DNA of 64,000 bases from Planococcus wigleyi (GTDB lineage Bacteria; Bacillota; Bacilli; Bacillales_A; Planococcaceae): the NCBI RefSeq assembly GCF_014836985.1, contig NZ_JACSPU010000001.1, forward strand, positions 493,473-557,472. The letters are read 5' to 3'. The stretch's first letter is position 1. Each line of letters starts with the position of its first letter. Below, in pieces: positions 53,240 to 61,702 of this stretch. The notes beneath the pieces were generated by a model that saw only the letters and a program-made list of their open reading frames with translations, was not told the DNA's origin and made no database searches. The translations under genes were made by a program, and so were the position numbers.

Positions 53240-53635
53240 ATGAATTTGCATAAATTAGTAGCTGTATCTAGGACTGAAATTAACGACAATGAAATAGAAT
53301 TCATTATTGAAGAAACAGAACCTGTCGAAGCAATTGAAGCTTCTGGCCAAATGCTGACAGATTCCGACAACCAGGCGTTTGTCTACTTGTTGGATACGGG
53401 TACTGACTATATATACGTTCAATTTGATATACATACATGGCCGGCGTTGACTAAAGCGCTTCAGTTTAAAAACGTCCCCCTTTTAACGTGGGGCAAGCAA
53501 GTTATGCCTTTGGCAAATTTCCACGACGAACTATGGATGCTGGTGGAGAATATAGAAGGCAATGACAATTATGGTGAAGCGTTCCGCATCGCTGTTGAAC
53601 AGGCATTTCATGAGGCACTTGCTTCAAGATCTTAA
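53240..53635 (+). CDS. yjbL: UPF0738 family protein (YjbL)
   Basis: This 131-residue soluble acidic protein has mixed alpha/beta character and no membrane segment. It fits YjbL/UPF0738 by size and by position before relQ and nadK; residues such as the WP-ALTKALQF block are typical. Function unknown. AGAGGATG precedes the ATG. It is divergent from yjbK across a 105-base gap. Confidence 0.75.
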   Translation: MNLHKLVAVSRTEINDNEIEFIIEETEPVEAIEASGQMLTDSDNQAFVYLLDTGTDYIYVQFDIHTWPALTKALQFKNVPLLTWGKQVMPLANFHDELWMLVENIEGNDNYGEAFRIAVEQAFHEALASRS

Positions 53636-53657
53636 AGAGAAGTGAGGAGGACCGGAA

Positions 53658-54335
53658 ATGGGTCAATGGAATCGATTTTTAGCACCATATAAACAAGCCG
53701 TAGATGAATTGAAAGTGAAATTTAAAGGAATGCGCAGCCAATTTGAAAATGGCAATACAAATTCCCCAATCGAGTTTGTTACAGGCCGAGTCAAGCCTCT
53801 AGCGAGTATCTATGACAAGACGCTGGAAAAAGGCATCCCGTTCGAGCCTTCTGAACAATTGGCCCACCAGTTGCAGGACATTGCCGGAATCCGGATGATG
53901 TGCCAATTTGTCGGTGACATCGAAACGGTAGTCAGTCTGCTCAGACAACGCAAGGATCTGCGCATTGTTGAAGAAAAAGATTATATTTCCAATGAAAAGC
54001 AAAGCGGTTACCGGTCTTATCATGTCATCGTAGAATATCCGGTCCAGACCATTGATGGGGAACAGCTGATTTTGGCTGAAATCCAAATACGTACTTTAGC
54101 GATGAATTTCTGGGCCTCGATTGAGCATTCCTTGAATTACAAATATAAAGGTGTTTTTCCGGAAGAGATAAAGAATCGCCTGCAGCGAGCGGCGGAAGCC
54201 GCGTTTCAATTGGACGAGGAAATGTCGCAAATCCGGGATGAAATTCAGGAAGCCCAAGCTTATTTTACTGAATTTAAGGAATCGCCTGGAACCCATTTCC
54301 GAACCGACAGAGAAGGAGGTCGATCTGAAAGATGA
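53658..54335 (+). CDS. relQ: Small alarmone synthetase RelQ (SasB/YjbM)
   Basis: This 225-residue (p)ppGpp synthetase consists of the RelA/SpoT synthetase domain only. Visible motifs are [15 protein letters not shown] (ATP loop), [30 protein letters not shown] and [25 protein letters not shown] (Mg-binding Glu and nucleotide pocket). It makes alarmone without a hydrolase domain. The stop overlaps nadK by 4 bases (ATGA). Confidence 0.94.
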   Translation: MGQWNRFLAPYKQAVDELKVKFKGMRSQFENGNTNSPIEFVTGRVKPLASIYDKTLEKGIPFEPSEQLAHQLQDIAGIRMMCQFVGDIETVVSLLRQRKDLRIVEEKDYISNEKQSGYRSYHVIVEYPVQTIDGEQLILAEIQIRTLAMNFWASIEHSLNYKYKGVFPEEIKNRLQRAAEAAFQLDEEMSQIRDEIQEAQAYFTEFKESPGTHFRTDREGGRSER

Positions 54336-55138
54336 AGTTTTATATTATATCGAGAACGGACAAATTATCCAATGAATTGATGGCCACTGCAAAGAATTAC
54401 CTGGAGGACTTTGGGATGGAATGGAACGAAGAGGCACCGGATGTTGTCTTATCGATTGGTGGAGACGGCACGCTTCTTCACGCCTTCCATAAATACAGTG
54501 AAAAACTGGCGGATGTAGCTTTTGTCGGGATACATACGGGCCATCTTGGTTTTTATGCCGACTGGAAGCCGATCGAAATCGAAAAATTGGTTTTATCGAT
54601 TGCCAAAAAAGATTATGAAGTGATCGAATATCCATTGCTTGAGGTTAGCATCCACTATCAGAACCTCGATGAGCCGGCTGTTTATCTGGCGTTGAATGAG
54701 TCAACTGTGAAATCTCCGGATGTCACATTGGTGATGGATGTCTTTTTGAATGAAAGCCATTTTGAGCGTTTCAGAGGAGACGGCCTGTGCATGTCGACGC
54801 CTTCTGGCAGTACGGCCTACAACAAAGCGCTTGGCGGGGCGATCATCCATCCGTCCTTGCAGGCGATGCAATTGACGGAGATGGCCTCCATCAATAACCG
54901 GGTTTTCCGCACAGTCGGTTCACCATTGGTTTTGCCTGCGCATCACAGATGTGCGTTACGCCCGGTCAAGGCGCCGGATTTCATGGTGACAGTTGACCAT
55001 CTGCAATTGCTTCATAAAGATGTAAAATCAATCGAATACAAAGTGGCCAGCGAAAAAGTCCGTTTTGCCAGATTCCGTTCATTCCCGTTCTGGCAGCGTG
55101 TCCACGACTCCTTCATTGACAGCGAGCTTTCAGATTGA
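54332..55138 (+). CDS. nadK: NAD kinase
   Basis: This 268-residue ATP-NAD kinase has the motif GGDGT (residues 43-47) and the NE/D signature [10 protein letters not shown], with the Gly-rich site [16 protein letters not shown]. It makes NADP from NAD. Four-base overlaps at both ends (relQ before, the pseudouridine synthase after) make a tight operon. Confidence 0.95.
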   Translation: MKFYIISRTDKLSNELMATAKNYLEDFGMEWNEEAPDVVLSIGGDGTLLHAFHKYSEKLADVAFVGIHTGHLGFYADWKPIEIEKLVLSIAKKDYEVIEYPLLEVSIHYQNLDEPAVYLALNESTVKSPDVTLVMDVFLNESHFERFRGDGLCMSTPSGSTAYNKALGGAIIHPSLQAMQLTEMASINNRVFRTVGSPLVLPAHHRCALRPVKAPDFMVTVDHLQLLHKDVKSIEYKVASEKVRFARFRSFPFWQRVHDSFIDSELSD

Positions 55139-56019
55139 ACGCCATGAAACCTTTTCAACTGACGTATACTGCTGAAAGCCAAAGCCTGCTGCGTGAAGCA
55201 TTGGGAGAATGGGGCATCTCCAAACGAACGTTGGCTTCCGTCAAGTATGGCGGCGGACAAATTTTAGTGAATGGTGCAGAGGTAACGGTCAGGCATCCCC
55301 TTGAAAAAGGCGATGCGGTGACCGTTATTTTTCCGAACGAAGAACATGGCAAGGGCCTGCTGGCAGAAGACGGGAACCTGGATATTGTCTACGAGGATGA
55401 TGCTTTGCTGATTGTCGAGAAACCCCCTTTGCAGAACACGATTCCTTCTCGCGAGCATCCCTTTGGAAGCCTGGCCAATATTGTAGCCAAGCACTTTAAT
55501 GACCACGGAATCCCTTCGACTTTGCACATTGCCACACGGTTGGACCGCGATACGTCCGGCCTTGTCTGTATTGCAAAAAACCGCCACATCCATCATATGA
55601 TCTCCATGCAGCAGCAGGAGAAGAAGATGAAGCGGCGGTATGAGGCCTTGGTTCATGGGCTTGTAGAAAAGGACGAATTTACAATAACGGCTCCGATTGG
55701 ACGGAAAAATACAAGCATCATTGAACGGGAAGTCCGTGAAGACGGGCAATTTGCGGAAACCGAAGTACGGGTGATTAAAAGGCTTCCCGATTATTCGCAT
55801 ATCAGCCTCCAGTTGAATACTGGAAGGACCCATCAGATCCGTGTGCATTTAGCCCATATCGGCCACCCTTTAGTTGGAGATGATTTGTACGGCGGCAAAA
55901 GGGAACGGTTGGACCGCCAGGCGCTTCACTGTACGGAATTGGAATTGATCCATCCGGTTTCCGGAGAGAAATTGTTTTTCAGTTCTTCGTTGAATGAGGA
56001 CATGCAGGCATTGGTTTAA
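55135..56019 (+). CDS. RluA-family pseudouridine synthase (YjbO)
   Basis: This 294-residue enzyme has an N-terminal S4-like RNA-binding region ([22 protein letters not shown]) and the catalytic domain with motif [18 protein letters not shown], in which the Asp of RLDRDTSG is the nucleophile, and a late [23 protein letters not shown]. It modifies uridines in rRNA or tRNA; target unknown. The start is TTG 55135 or ATG 55144; neither has a clear ribosome site, so translation may depend on coupling with nadK. The stop overlaps the convergent prpE stop by four bases. Confidence 0.9.
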   Translation: MNAMKPFQLTYTAESQSLLREALGEWGISKRTLASVKYGGGQILVNGAEVTVRHPLEKGDAVTVIFPNEEHGKGLLAEDGNLDIVYEDDALLIVEKPPLQNTIPSREHPFGSLANIVAKHFNDHGIPSTLHIATRLDRDTSGLVCIAKNRHIHHMISMQQQEKKMKRRYEALVHGLVEKDEFTITAPIGRKNTSIIEREVREDGQFAETEVRVIKRLPDYSHISLQLNTGRTHQIRVHLAHIGHPLVGDDLYGGKRERLDRQALHCTELELIHPVSGEKLFFSSSLNEDMQALV

Positions 56020-56753
56020 TTGTAGATGTGAAAACGGTCGGGTTGGTAGGGCTGCTGAGATGGAACAGAGACGATTTCTTTTTCGGGATAGCGAAATGCC
56101 GTCAAGGCACCGCCGAACACACAGCCGGTATCGATATTAACGGTCCGGTTGATGACATAAGGTTCAGCGGTCGGCGTATGGCCATAGACCACCCACTTCG
56201 TTCCTTTGTATGTTTTAGCCCAGTCGCGCCGCATAGGGCGCCCGTCGGCATGGAATCTGCCTGTGATGTCACCATACAGCACAAAAACCGCGATGCCTTT
56301 GCTCAGCGGCTTGCCGATCATTTCAGCCTTTAAACCCGCGTGGGCGACAATCAAATCATGTTCAAGCTGCTGATAATGAGGAAGCTGCTCATAGAAATGG
56401 ATATAGCGTTTCCGGAACTGCTGCCTTTCCTGTTTGGGCAACTGTTCCCATTCGGCGACAGTCATTTCCAGTCCATGGGCAAGCTGAACATTATGCCCTT
56501 TGAAAAAACGGAAAAGTTTATTGCAATGATTTCCAGGGGAATAGTAAAGGATGCCTTCATCCTGCATGGCGAACAGTAGGCGCAGGACGTTCAACGACTC
56601 TGGTCCACGGTCCATCGCATCACCGACAAACGCCAGCTTTCTGTTTTCAGGATGGATGAATACATCGCCCTGTTTCTGGTAACCTAAGCGTTCGACGAGC
56701 TGCAATAGTTCTTGGTAGCAGCCATGGATGTCGCCGATGATATCGTATTTCAA
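56016..56753 (-). CDS. prpE: Metallophosphoesterase PrpE (Ap4A hydrolase type)
   Basis: This 245-residue calcineurin-like phosphatase has the metal motifs GDIHGCYQE, GDAMDRGPESL, GNHCNK, AHAGLKAEM and GHTPTAEP, all intact. B. subtilis PrpE hydrolyses diadenosine tetraphosphate asymmetrically. TTG 56753 is chosen, since AAAGAGGTGG lies 8 bases upstream and the frame from GTG 56762 begins inside that site. It opposes the RluA-type gene tail to tail without a terminator between them. Confidence 0.92.
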   Translation of the reverse strand: MKYDIIGDIHGCYQELLQLVERLGYQKQGDVFIHPENRKLAFVGDAMDRGPESLNVLRLLFAMQDEGILYYSPGNHCNKLFRFFKGHNVQLAHGLEMTVAEWEQLPKQERQQFRKRYIHFYEQLPHYQQLEHDLIVAHAGLKAEMIGKPLSKGIAVFVLYGDITGRFHADGRPMRRDWAKTYKGTKWVVYGHTPTAEPYVINRTVNIDTGCVFGGALTAFRYPEKEIVSVPSQQPYQPDRFHIYN

Positions 56754-56854
56754 GTAAACCACCTCTTTAATGAAAAATTTACTATACAGTTCTATAGTGA
56801 AGCGTATAGAATACTATAGCAAGCAGACACAATCCTCGAAAGGAGGGAGTATAC

Positions 56855-58225
56855 ATGATGGAAGAAAAAGTTATACGTGATGAGGAAATGAACGACGCAT
56901 TGTTCAATGAATTGCTTATCCGCGGAGATGTTAAAGAATTCCGTGATGAGTTTTTATCGCACCATCCATACGACCAGGCAAGTTTTTATGAAAAGGCGGA
57001 TTCCGCCACTAGGCAAGTGCTGTATCAGTATCTCTCTCCTAAAGAGATGGCAGATCTCTTTGAAGCAATCGAAGTGGACGATGATGATTACGAAGATTTG
57101 TTCCGCGAGATGGATGCTAGTTATGCCGCTGATCTCTTGTCCTATATGTACACGGATGACGCGGTTGATGTCTTAAACGAATTGAATAAAGAACAAGTCG
57201 CCAGTTATTTGACGATTATGGACAAAGACTCGGCGCAGCAAATTAAAGACTTGCTGCATTATGAGGAATATACTGCAGGTTCCATTATGACGACGGAGTT
57301 TGTGGCTATCCCGAAAAACTCCACTGTCCGTTCCGCGATGAACATTCTTCGCAATGCCGCTCCGAATGCGGAAACCATCTATTATGTGTTTGTGGTAGAT
57401 GATGATCAAAAACTTTCAGGCATCGTGACGTTGCGTGATTTGATTCTGGCGGAAGAAGATACTCTGATCAGCTCCATCATGAATGACCGGGTCGTCAGTG
57501 TCTCTGTCAGCGAAGACCAGGAAGAAGTGGCACGGATGATCAAAGATTATGATTTCCTGGCCATGCCGGTTGTCGATTATCAGCACCATCTGCTCGGCAT
57601 CATCACCGTCGATGACATCATTGACGTGCTGGAAGAAGAAGCATCAGATGACTACTCCAAACTGGCCGCTGTCTCGGATATGGACACGTTTGACAAAGGA
57701 TCCTTTACCGCGGCTAAAAAACGGCTGCCTTGGTTGATTTTATTGACGTTCCTTGGAATGCTGACGGCTAACCTCATGGGTATGTTCGAAGCGACATTGG
57801 ATCAGGTAGCGTTGCTTGCTGTCTTTATTCCGCTTATTGCGGGAATGGCAGGGAACAGCGGAACTCAAGCTTTGGCCGTAGCAGTCCGTGGGATTGCGAC
57901 AGGAGACATCGAAGAAGAAAGCAAGATCAAGCTGTTGTTCCGGGAAGCCGGCACAGGTCTGATTACAGGCGTGGTCTGTGGCATCGTAGTGGTAGGCTTA
58001 GTGTACTTCTGGAAAGGTGAATTGCTGATCGGTGTATTGGTCGGAACCGCTGTTTCCAGCTCTATTTTTGTGGCGACTCTTGCGGGTTCGTTCATTCCAT
58101 TATTGATTCACCGGATGAAGATTGATCCGGCTGTCGCTTCAGGACCCTTTATCACTACTTTAAATGACATCATTTCCATTTTGATTTATTTAGGTTTAGC
58201 GACAACGTTCCTAGGCAGCCTTTAG
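56855..58225 (+). CDS. mgtE: Magnesium transporter MgtE
   Basis: This 456-residue channel has an N-terminal MgtE_N helical domain (about 1-135), two CBS domains that sense Mg2+ (about 137-260), a plug helix and five membrane helices (about 290-456) with the Mg site block NSGTQALAVAVRGIATGDI. It imports Mg2+ when internal Mg2+ is low. GAAAGGAGGG precedes ATG 56855 (a second ATG follows). Only 90 bases separate it from prpE, too short for a full Mg-sensing M-box leader; the gap has several CTATA repeats. Confidence 0.94.
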   Translation: MMEEKVIRDEEMNDALFNELLIRGDVKEFRDEFLSHHPYDQASFYEKADSATRQVLYQYLSPKEMADLFEAIEVDDDDYEDLFREMDASYAADLLSYMYTDDAVDVLNELNKEQVASYLTIMDKDSAQQIKDLLHYEEYTAGSIMTTEFVAIPKNSTVRSAMNILRNAAPNAETIYYVFVVDDDQKLSGIVTLRDLILAEEDTLISSIMNDRVVSVSVSEDQEEVARMIKDYDFLAMPVVDYQHHLLGIITVDDIIDVLEEEASDDYSKLAAVSDMDTFDKGSFTAAKKRLPWLILLTFLGMLTANLMGMFEATLDQVALLAVFIPLIAGMAGNSGTQALAVAVRGIATGDIEEESKIKLLFREAGTGLITGVVCGIVVVGLVYFWKGELLIGVLVGTAVSSSIFVATLAGSFIPLLIHRMKIDPAVASGPFITTLNDIISILIYLGLATTFLGSL

Positions 58226-58253
58226 AAAAGTGCGAATTGCACTTTTCTTTTTT
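58224..58253 (+). terminator. Terminator after mgtE, overlapping the fabI -35
   Basis: AGAAAAGTGC (58224-58233) pairs with GCACTTTTCT (58239-58248), loop GAATT, followed by six Ts. The right arm includes part of the fabI -35 (TTGCAC, 58237-58242). Confidence 0.88.
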
Positions 58254-58265
58254 GTGATGTATTAT
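58237..58265 (+). promoter_or_regulatory. Promoter of fabI
   Basis: TTGCAC (58237-58242), 17-base spacer, TATTAT (58260-58265). Spacing and -10 are identical to the fabH promoter in this window. Confidence 0.7.
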
Positions 58266-58282
58266 TAGTACCAGGTAATAAT
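58264..58282 (+). promoter_or_regulatory. FapR-type operator of fabI
   Basis: ATTAGTACCAGGTAATAAT is a 19-base FapR-type near-palindrome with a consensus left half (ATTAGTACC) and one change in the right half. It begins at the end of the -10, exactly as at fabH. Confidence 0.82.
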
Positions 58283-58304
58283 AACAGATGCAGGAGGAAT
58301 GGAC

Positions 58305-59075
58305 ATGTCAATATCATTAGAAGGAAAGACTTTTGTCATTATGGGAGTAGCCAACAAGCGGAGCATCGCTTGGGGAATCGCACGTTCGTTGGATCAATCG
58401 GGAGCTAACCTGATTTTCACTTATGCAGGTGAGCGCTTTGAAAAATCTGTGCGTGATTTGGTGGCTACGTTGGATGGCAACCACGAACTGATTTTGCCAT
58501 GTGACGTGACAAATGACGAAGCTGTAGCAGAATGCTTTACGGCCATTAAGGAACAGGTGGGCACCATCCACGGTCTTGCGCATTGCATCGCTTTCGCGAA
58601 GAACGAGGAACTGGCAGGAGATTTTTCGGATACGTCAAGAGACGGATTCTTGCTGGCACAAAACATCAGTGCATACTCATTGACCAATATTGCCAAAAAC
58701 GCCAAGCCATTGATGGCTGAAGGCGGAAGCATTGTAGCTTTGACATACATCGGCGGCGAGCGCGTTATGCCGAATTACAATGTCATGGGCGTTGCAAAAG
58801 CTTCTCTTGAAATGTCGGTGCGTTATTTAGCAGCAGATCTGGGGCGTCATGGCATTCGTGTCAATGCGATTTCTTCGGGTCCGATTCGTACACTTTCTTC
58901 TAAAGGAGTCAGTGATTTCAATTCGATTTTGCATGAAATCGAAGAAAAAGCGCCACTGCGCCGCAACACTACACCGGAAGAAGTGGGCGATACAGCAGCA
59001 TTCCTCTTCAGCGACATGTCTCGCGGGATTACAGGGGAAACCATCCATGTAGACAGCGGATACCATATCCTTTAA
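58305..59075 (+). CDS. fabI: Enoyl-ACP reductase I (FabI)
   Basis: This 256-residue short-chain dehydrogenase-type reductase has the nucleotide motif GVANKRSIAWGIA (about 14-26), the catalytic Tyr and Lys in NYNVMGVAKAS (Tyr-x6-Lys near 156 and 163) and SRGITGETIHVDSG at the end. It performs the last step of each fatty-acid elongation round. ATG 58305 is chosen, 8 bases after CAGGAGG; ATG 58299 is only 2 bases from it. It is a single-gene unit. Confidence 0.95.
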   Translation: MSISLEGKTFVIMGVANKRSIAWGIARSLDQSGANLIFTYAGERFEKSVRDLVATLDGNHELILPCDVTNDEAVAECFTAIKEQVGTIHGLAHCIAFAKNEELAGDFSDTSRDGFLLAQNISAYSLTNIAKNAKPLMAEGGSIVALTYIGGERVMPNYNVMGVAKASLEMSVRYLAADLGRHGIRVNAISSGPIRTLSSKGVSDFNSILHEIEEKAPLRRNTTPEEVGDTAAFLFSDMSRGITGETIHVDSGYHIL

Positions 59076-59082
59076 AGAACAC

Positions 59083-59122
59083 AAAAAACAGGGCGACCAG
59101 ATTAACGGTCGTCCTGTTTTTT
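59083..59122 (+). terminator. Bidirectional terminator between fabI and yjcF
   Basis: A 16-bp stem (59083-59098 with 59107-59122) with A6 and T6 flanks. Confidence 0.9.
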
Positions 59123-59138
59123 CATGTCTGCAAAACCA

Positions 59139-59570
59139 TCAGTTAACGACTTTTTCCATCGATTTGTGGGGGATTCCCGCATCCATGAATTCTTCTGATG
59201 TCACTTCATAGCCAATATTTTCATAAAAGGAGATAGCGTGGGTCTGGGCATTCAATTTAAGTCTGAAAATCCCGTTTGTCCGTGCATACTCTTCCATCTC
59301 GTTCATCATCATGACACCGATATGCTGTCCACGGTACTCGGGGAGCACGCATACCCGTTCGACTTTGCCGAGGCCTGCTTCTACTTCCCGCATCCGTCCG
59401 GCAGCAATCGGCTGTTCAAGCTGATAGCCGACAAAATGAATAGCACTGTCATCGTATTCATCCATTTCAAGATGAACCGGAACTTTCTGCTCTTCCACAA
59501 AAACTTTTCTGCGGATATCAAAGGCCTGTTCTTTTTCCAATTGGTTTTCGGTTATTTTTACTTTCAGCAC
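59139..59570 (-). CDS. yjcF: GNAT-family acetyltransferase (YjcF)
   Basis: This 143-residue GNAT protein has motif A VERVCVLPEYRGQHIGVMMMNEM (acetyl-CoA binding, about 69-91) and motif B LNAQTHAISFYENIGYEV, plus the N-terminal RRKVFVEEQKVP block of the ElaA/YjcF group. The acceptor is unknown. The start is GTG 59570, directly after the yjcG stop. Last gene of the minus-strand yjcG-yjcF pair; the gene order yjcF-yjcG-yjcH is that of B. subtilis. Confidence 0.85.
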   Translation of the reverse strand: MLKVKITENQLEKEQAFDIRRKVFVEEQKVPVHLEMDEYDDSAIHFVGYQLEQPIAAGRMREVEAGLGKVERVCVLPEYRGQHIGVMMMNEMEEYARTNGIFRLKLNAQTHAISFYENIGYEVTSEEFMDAGIPHKSMEKVVN

Positions 59571-60089
59571 TTATTGATCATCTCCAGTTAATCGGAATGT
59601 CTCGTAGACCGTCCATGAACCATCTTCCAATTGATAAAGTAAATGAATGCGGTCAATAATTTCATCGTGGTCGATGCCTGCCATCTTCAATTGAGCAAAA
59701 ACATCGGCATGTTCGGTATCAGACAATTTCTGTCCAATCGTAACATGCGGTACGAAAGAATGCTTCGGCATACCGCCAAAGAAATCGGAATGTAAGTCTT
59801 CATGCAACGCTGAGATATCAGCATTCGGTTCCACTTTGAAATACAAAGTATTGGTGACCGGAGAAAATGTGCTGACACGCGTCGCGTGCAATTTAAACGG
59901 TTTATGGCGTTTGGCGATGTTCTGCATTTCTGCCGCAACGTCTTTTATTTTTGATGCGTCCGCCTCAAATGGATCTTTTAATGTCATGTGAGGGGTGATC
60001 AGTTCATAATGCGGATCATAGCGTTTTCTGTATGAGTTTGCGATATCCTGCAATTTTTTTGAAGGAAAAGCTGCTACTCCATATTTCAT
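59571..60089 (-). CDS. yjcG: 2H phosphoesterase (YjcG, 2'-5' RNA ligase family)
   Basis: This 172-residue 2H protein has both catalytic motifs: H-M-T in ITPHMTLKDPF (about 33-43) and H-V-T in FVPHVTIGQKL (about 116). The first part FPSKKLQDIANSYRKRYDPHY is the YjcG signature. The RNA or nucleotide substrate is unknown. ATG 60089 has AAGGAGG about 9 bases upstream; the longer frame from 60119 reads through it. Confidence 0.9.
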   Translation of the reverse strand: MKYGVAAFPSKKLQDIANSYRKRYDPHYELITPHMTLKDPFEADASKIKDVAAEMQNIAKRHKPFKLHATRVSTFSPVTNTLYFKVEPNADISALHEDLHSDFFGGMPKHSFVPHVTIGQKLSDTEHADVFAQLKMAGIDHDEIIDRIHLLYQLEDGSWTVYETFRLTGDDQ

Positions 60090-60161
60090 CCTAATGACCT
60101 CCTTGTCTGTAATGACCATTTCTCTGAATGCCCCCAGTTAGTCGTGGTGCCTCATCAGCTT

Positions 60162-60884
60162 CTACATACCGAAGTTCTGAATCAATGCACGCCGCAAATC
60201 TGGCTGCCAATGCTTCCAAGTATGGTCTCCATCAAATTCTTCATAAAAGATCGAAAACCCTTTATTTTTCATTAAATTATTTAATTTCCGGTTAGGTTCA
60301 ACAAAATCTTCCGTTCCGCCAGTGCTCAGTTTGACTGCTGTTTCTTCTTTTCCGATGACGTGGTAAACGGTGAAAGAATTGGCTGAATTAAAGGCTTCGA
60401 CTGCTTTCAGCATGTCTTCGCCGACTTTTGGCGACTGCAGAATGACGCGGCCGAATATATTCGGGTATTTCAAAGCTGCCATCAGCGATACTGTTGCAGC
60501 CAGCGAATCCCCAATCAATGCACGGCCCATGCCGACCTGATAGGTCGGGTATTTTTCATCCAGGAAAGGCACCAGCTCATGTGCTAAAAAGCGCACGTAT
60601 GCACCATGCTGTTCACCGGTCGGTTCGTATTTTTTATTGCGGTCGGACACGCTCTTATAAGGCACGCCGACCACGATGATATTTTCGATTTCCTGATTCG
60701 CCAATAACTCATCTACGACACGCGGAATCCGCCCTAATTGAAAATAATCCTTGCCATCTGAAGCGATGACCAGTGTGTATTTGTACAAGGGTGAAAAATT
60801 GGAAGGAAGGTAGACAAGCAATTGCATGTCTTCTTGAAGTTCCTTGCTGTAAATGGATAAATCTTCTACCTTTCCAGTAGTCAT
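60162..60884 (-). CDS. yjcH: Esterase-like alpha/beta-hydrolase (YjcH)
   Basis: This 240-residue esterase D/Fes-like hydrolase has the nucleophile Ser in LIGDSLAATVSLM (near 126), a PHxG-like region VIASDGKDYFQLGR and the catalytic His in DGDHTWKHWQPDLRRAL near the end. The substrate is unknown. AGAGGAG precedes the ATG. It lies 73 bases before yjcG on the same strand, giving the order yjcH-yjcG-yjcF. Confidence 0.85.
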   Translation of the reverse strand: MTTGKVEDLSIYSKELQEDMQLLVYLPSNFSPLYKYTLVIASDGKDYFQLGRIPRVVDELLANQEIENIIVVGVPYKSVSDRNKKYEPTGEQHGAYVRFLAHELVPFLDEKYPTYQVGMGRALIGDSLAATVSLMAALKYPNIFGRVILQSPKVGEDMLKAVEAFNSANSFTVYHVIGKEETAVKLSTGGTEDFVEPNRKLNNLMKNKGFSIFYEEFDGDHTWKHWQPDLRRALIQNFGM

Positions 60885-60916
60885 TTATATGCCTCCTCTA
60901 GTGGTTTGTAAGAAAA

Positions 60917-60946
60917 TTGTACCATACTGGATGGACAAGGTATAAT
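60917..60946 (+). promoter_or_regulatory. Promoter of the YutG-like gene
   Basis: TTGTAC (60917-60922), 18-base spacer, TATAAT (60941-60946). Confidence 0.7.
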
Positions 60947-60989
60947 GGGAAAAGAACACCAAGACTATAGAAGGAAGGGGTTTTTGATT

Positions 60990-61574
60990 ATGGATGGCGG
61001 AAGATTTCGAGTACATTCGGACGAAGTGACGAAAGCGACGCACGAGGCGTTGGAGCGAAGAGGCGTCACCAATGAAGACATAGCTAAAATCGTTTTGGAT
61101 ATGCAATTGCCTTTCAATGAAGGACTGACAATTGAACATTGCATGGAATCCGTTGAAAGTGTTTTGCGCAAACGTGAAATGCAGCACGCCCTGCTTGTGG
61201 GAATTGAGTTGGATGAATTGGCAGAACAAGGGAAGTTATCCCGTCCACTCCAGCAGATCGTAGGAGCAGACGAAGGGCTTTTCGGGGTCGATGAAATGAT
61301 CGGTTTAGGTGCAGTATTGACTTATGGAAGCATCGCTGTAACCACATTCGGCCATTTGGACAAAAACAAAACTGGAATTATCCATAAGCTTGATACGAAA
61401 TACGGCGGCCAAGTCCACACATTCCTGGATGACCTGGTAGCTAGTGTTGCGGCATGTGCATCGGCACGGATTGCCCACCGGACGCGTGACCTTGAAGAAC
61501 AGGGGCGGACTTTTGAAGATCTGGCGCCGGGAGAAACAACTCCTGAAACTCATGTAGAAGGTGCTGAAACTTGA
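60990..61574 (+). CDS. Phosphatidylglycerophosphatase A-like protein (YutG)
   Basis: This 194-residue PgpA/YutG-type protein has the helical blocks RGVTNEDIAKIVLDMQLPF, LTIEHCMESVESVLRKREMQHALLVGIELDELA, DEGLFGVDEMIGLG and TFLDDLVASVAACASARIAHR, with the acidic residues of the last forming a likely metal site. Low-GC Gram-positive members lack the membrane helices of E. coli PgpA, so action on phosphatidylglycerophosphate is inferred. ATG 60990 is chosen; TTG 60984 is also possible, as the Gly-rich ribosome site fits both. The frame from 60945 starts at the predicted transcription start. Confidence 0.8.
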   Translation: MDGGRFRVHSDEVTKATHEALERRGVTNEDIAKIVLDMQLPFNEGLTIEHCMESVESVLRKREMQHALLVGIELDELAEQGKLSRPLQQIVGADEGLFGVDEMIGLGAVLTYGSIAVTTFGHLDKNKTGIIHKLDTKYGGQVHTFLDDLVASVAACASARIAHRTRDLEEQGRTFEDLAPGETTPETHVEGAET

Positions 61575-61626
61575 TTCGAGTTTTCTAAATGTTCTCTATG
61601 TAAGCGGTTGTATTTCCTGAAATGCA

Positions 61627-61656
61627 TTGAAAGTAGTAAGAAAGACATGCTATTAT
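61627..61656 (+). promoter_or_regulatory. Promoter of the TAXI/TRAP operon
   Basis: TTGAAA (61627-61632), 18-base spacer, extended -10 TGCTATTAT (hexamer 61651-61656). Confidence 0.7.
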
Positions 61657-61702
61657 GAAAAGGAAACACAAAATACGAATTGAGCAAAGGGGAGGTCACT
61701 TT

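Noticed and set aside
55264-55848. 194-codon minus-strand frame inside the RluA-type gene
   Set aside because: Antisense to a conserved catalytic domain, without family features.
56763-56854. Mg-sensing M-box leader of mgtE
   Set aside because: Expected for this gene family, but only about 90 bases separate it from prpE and I see no M-box sequence; the CTATA repeats there remain unexplained.
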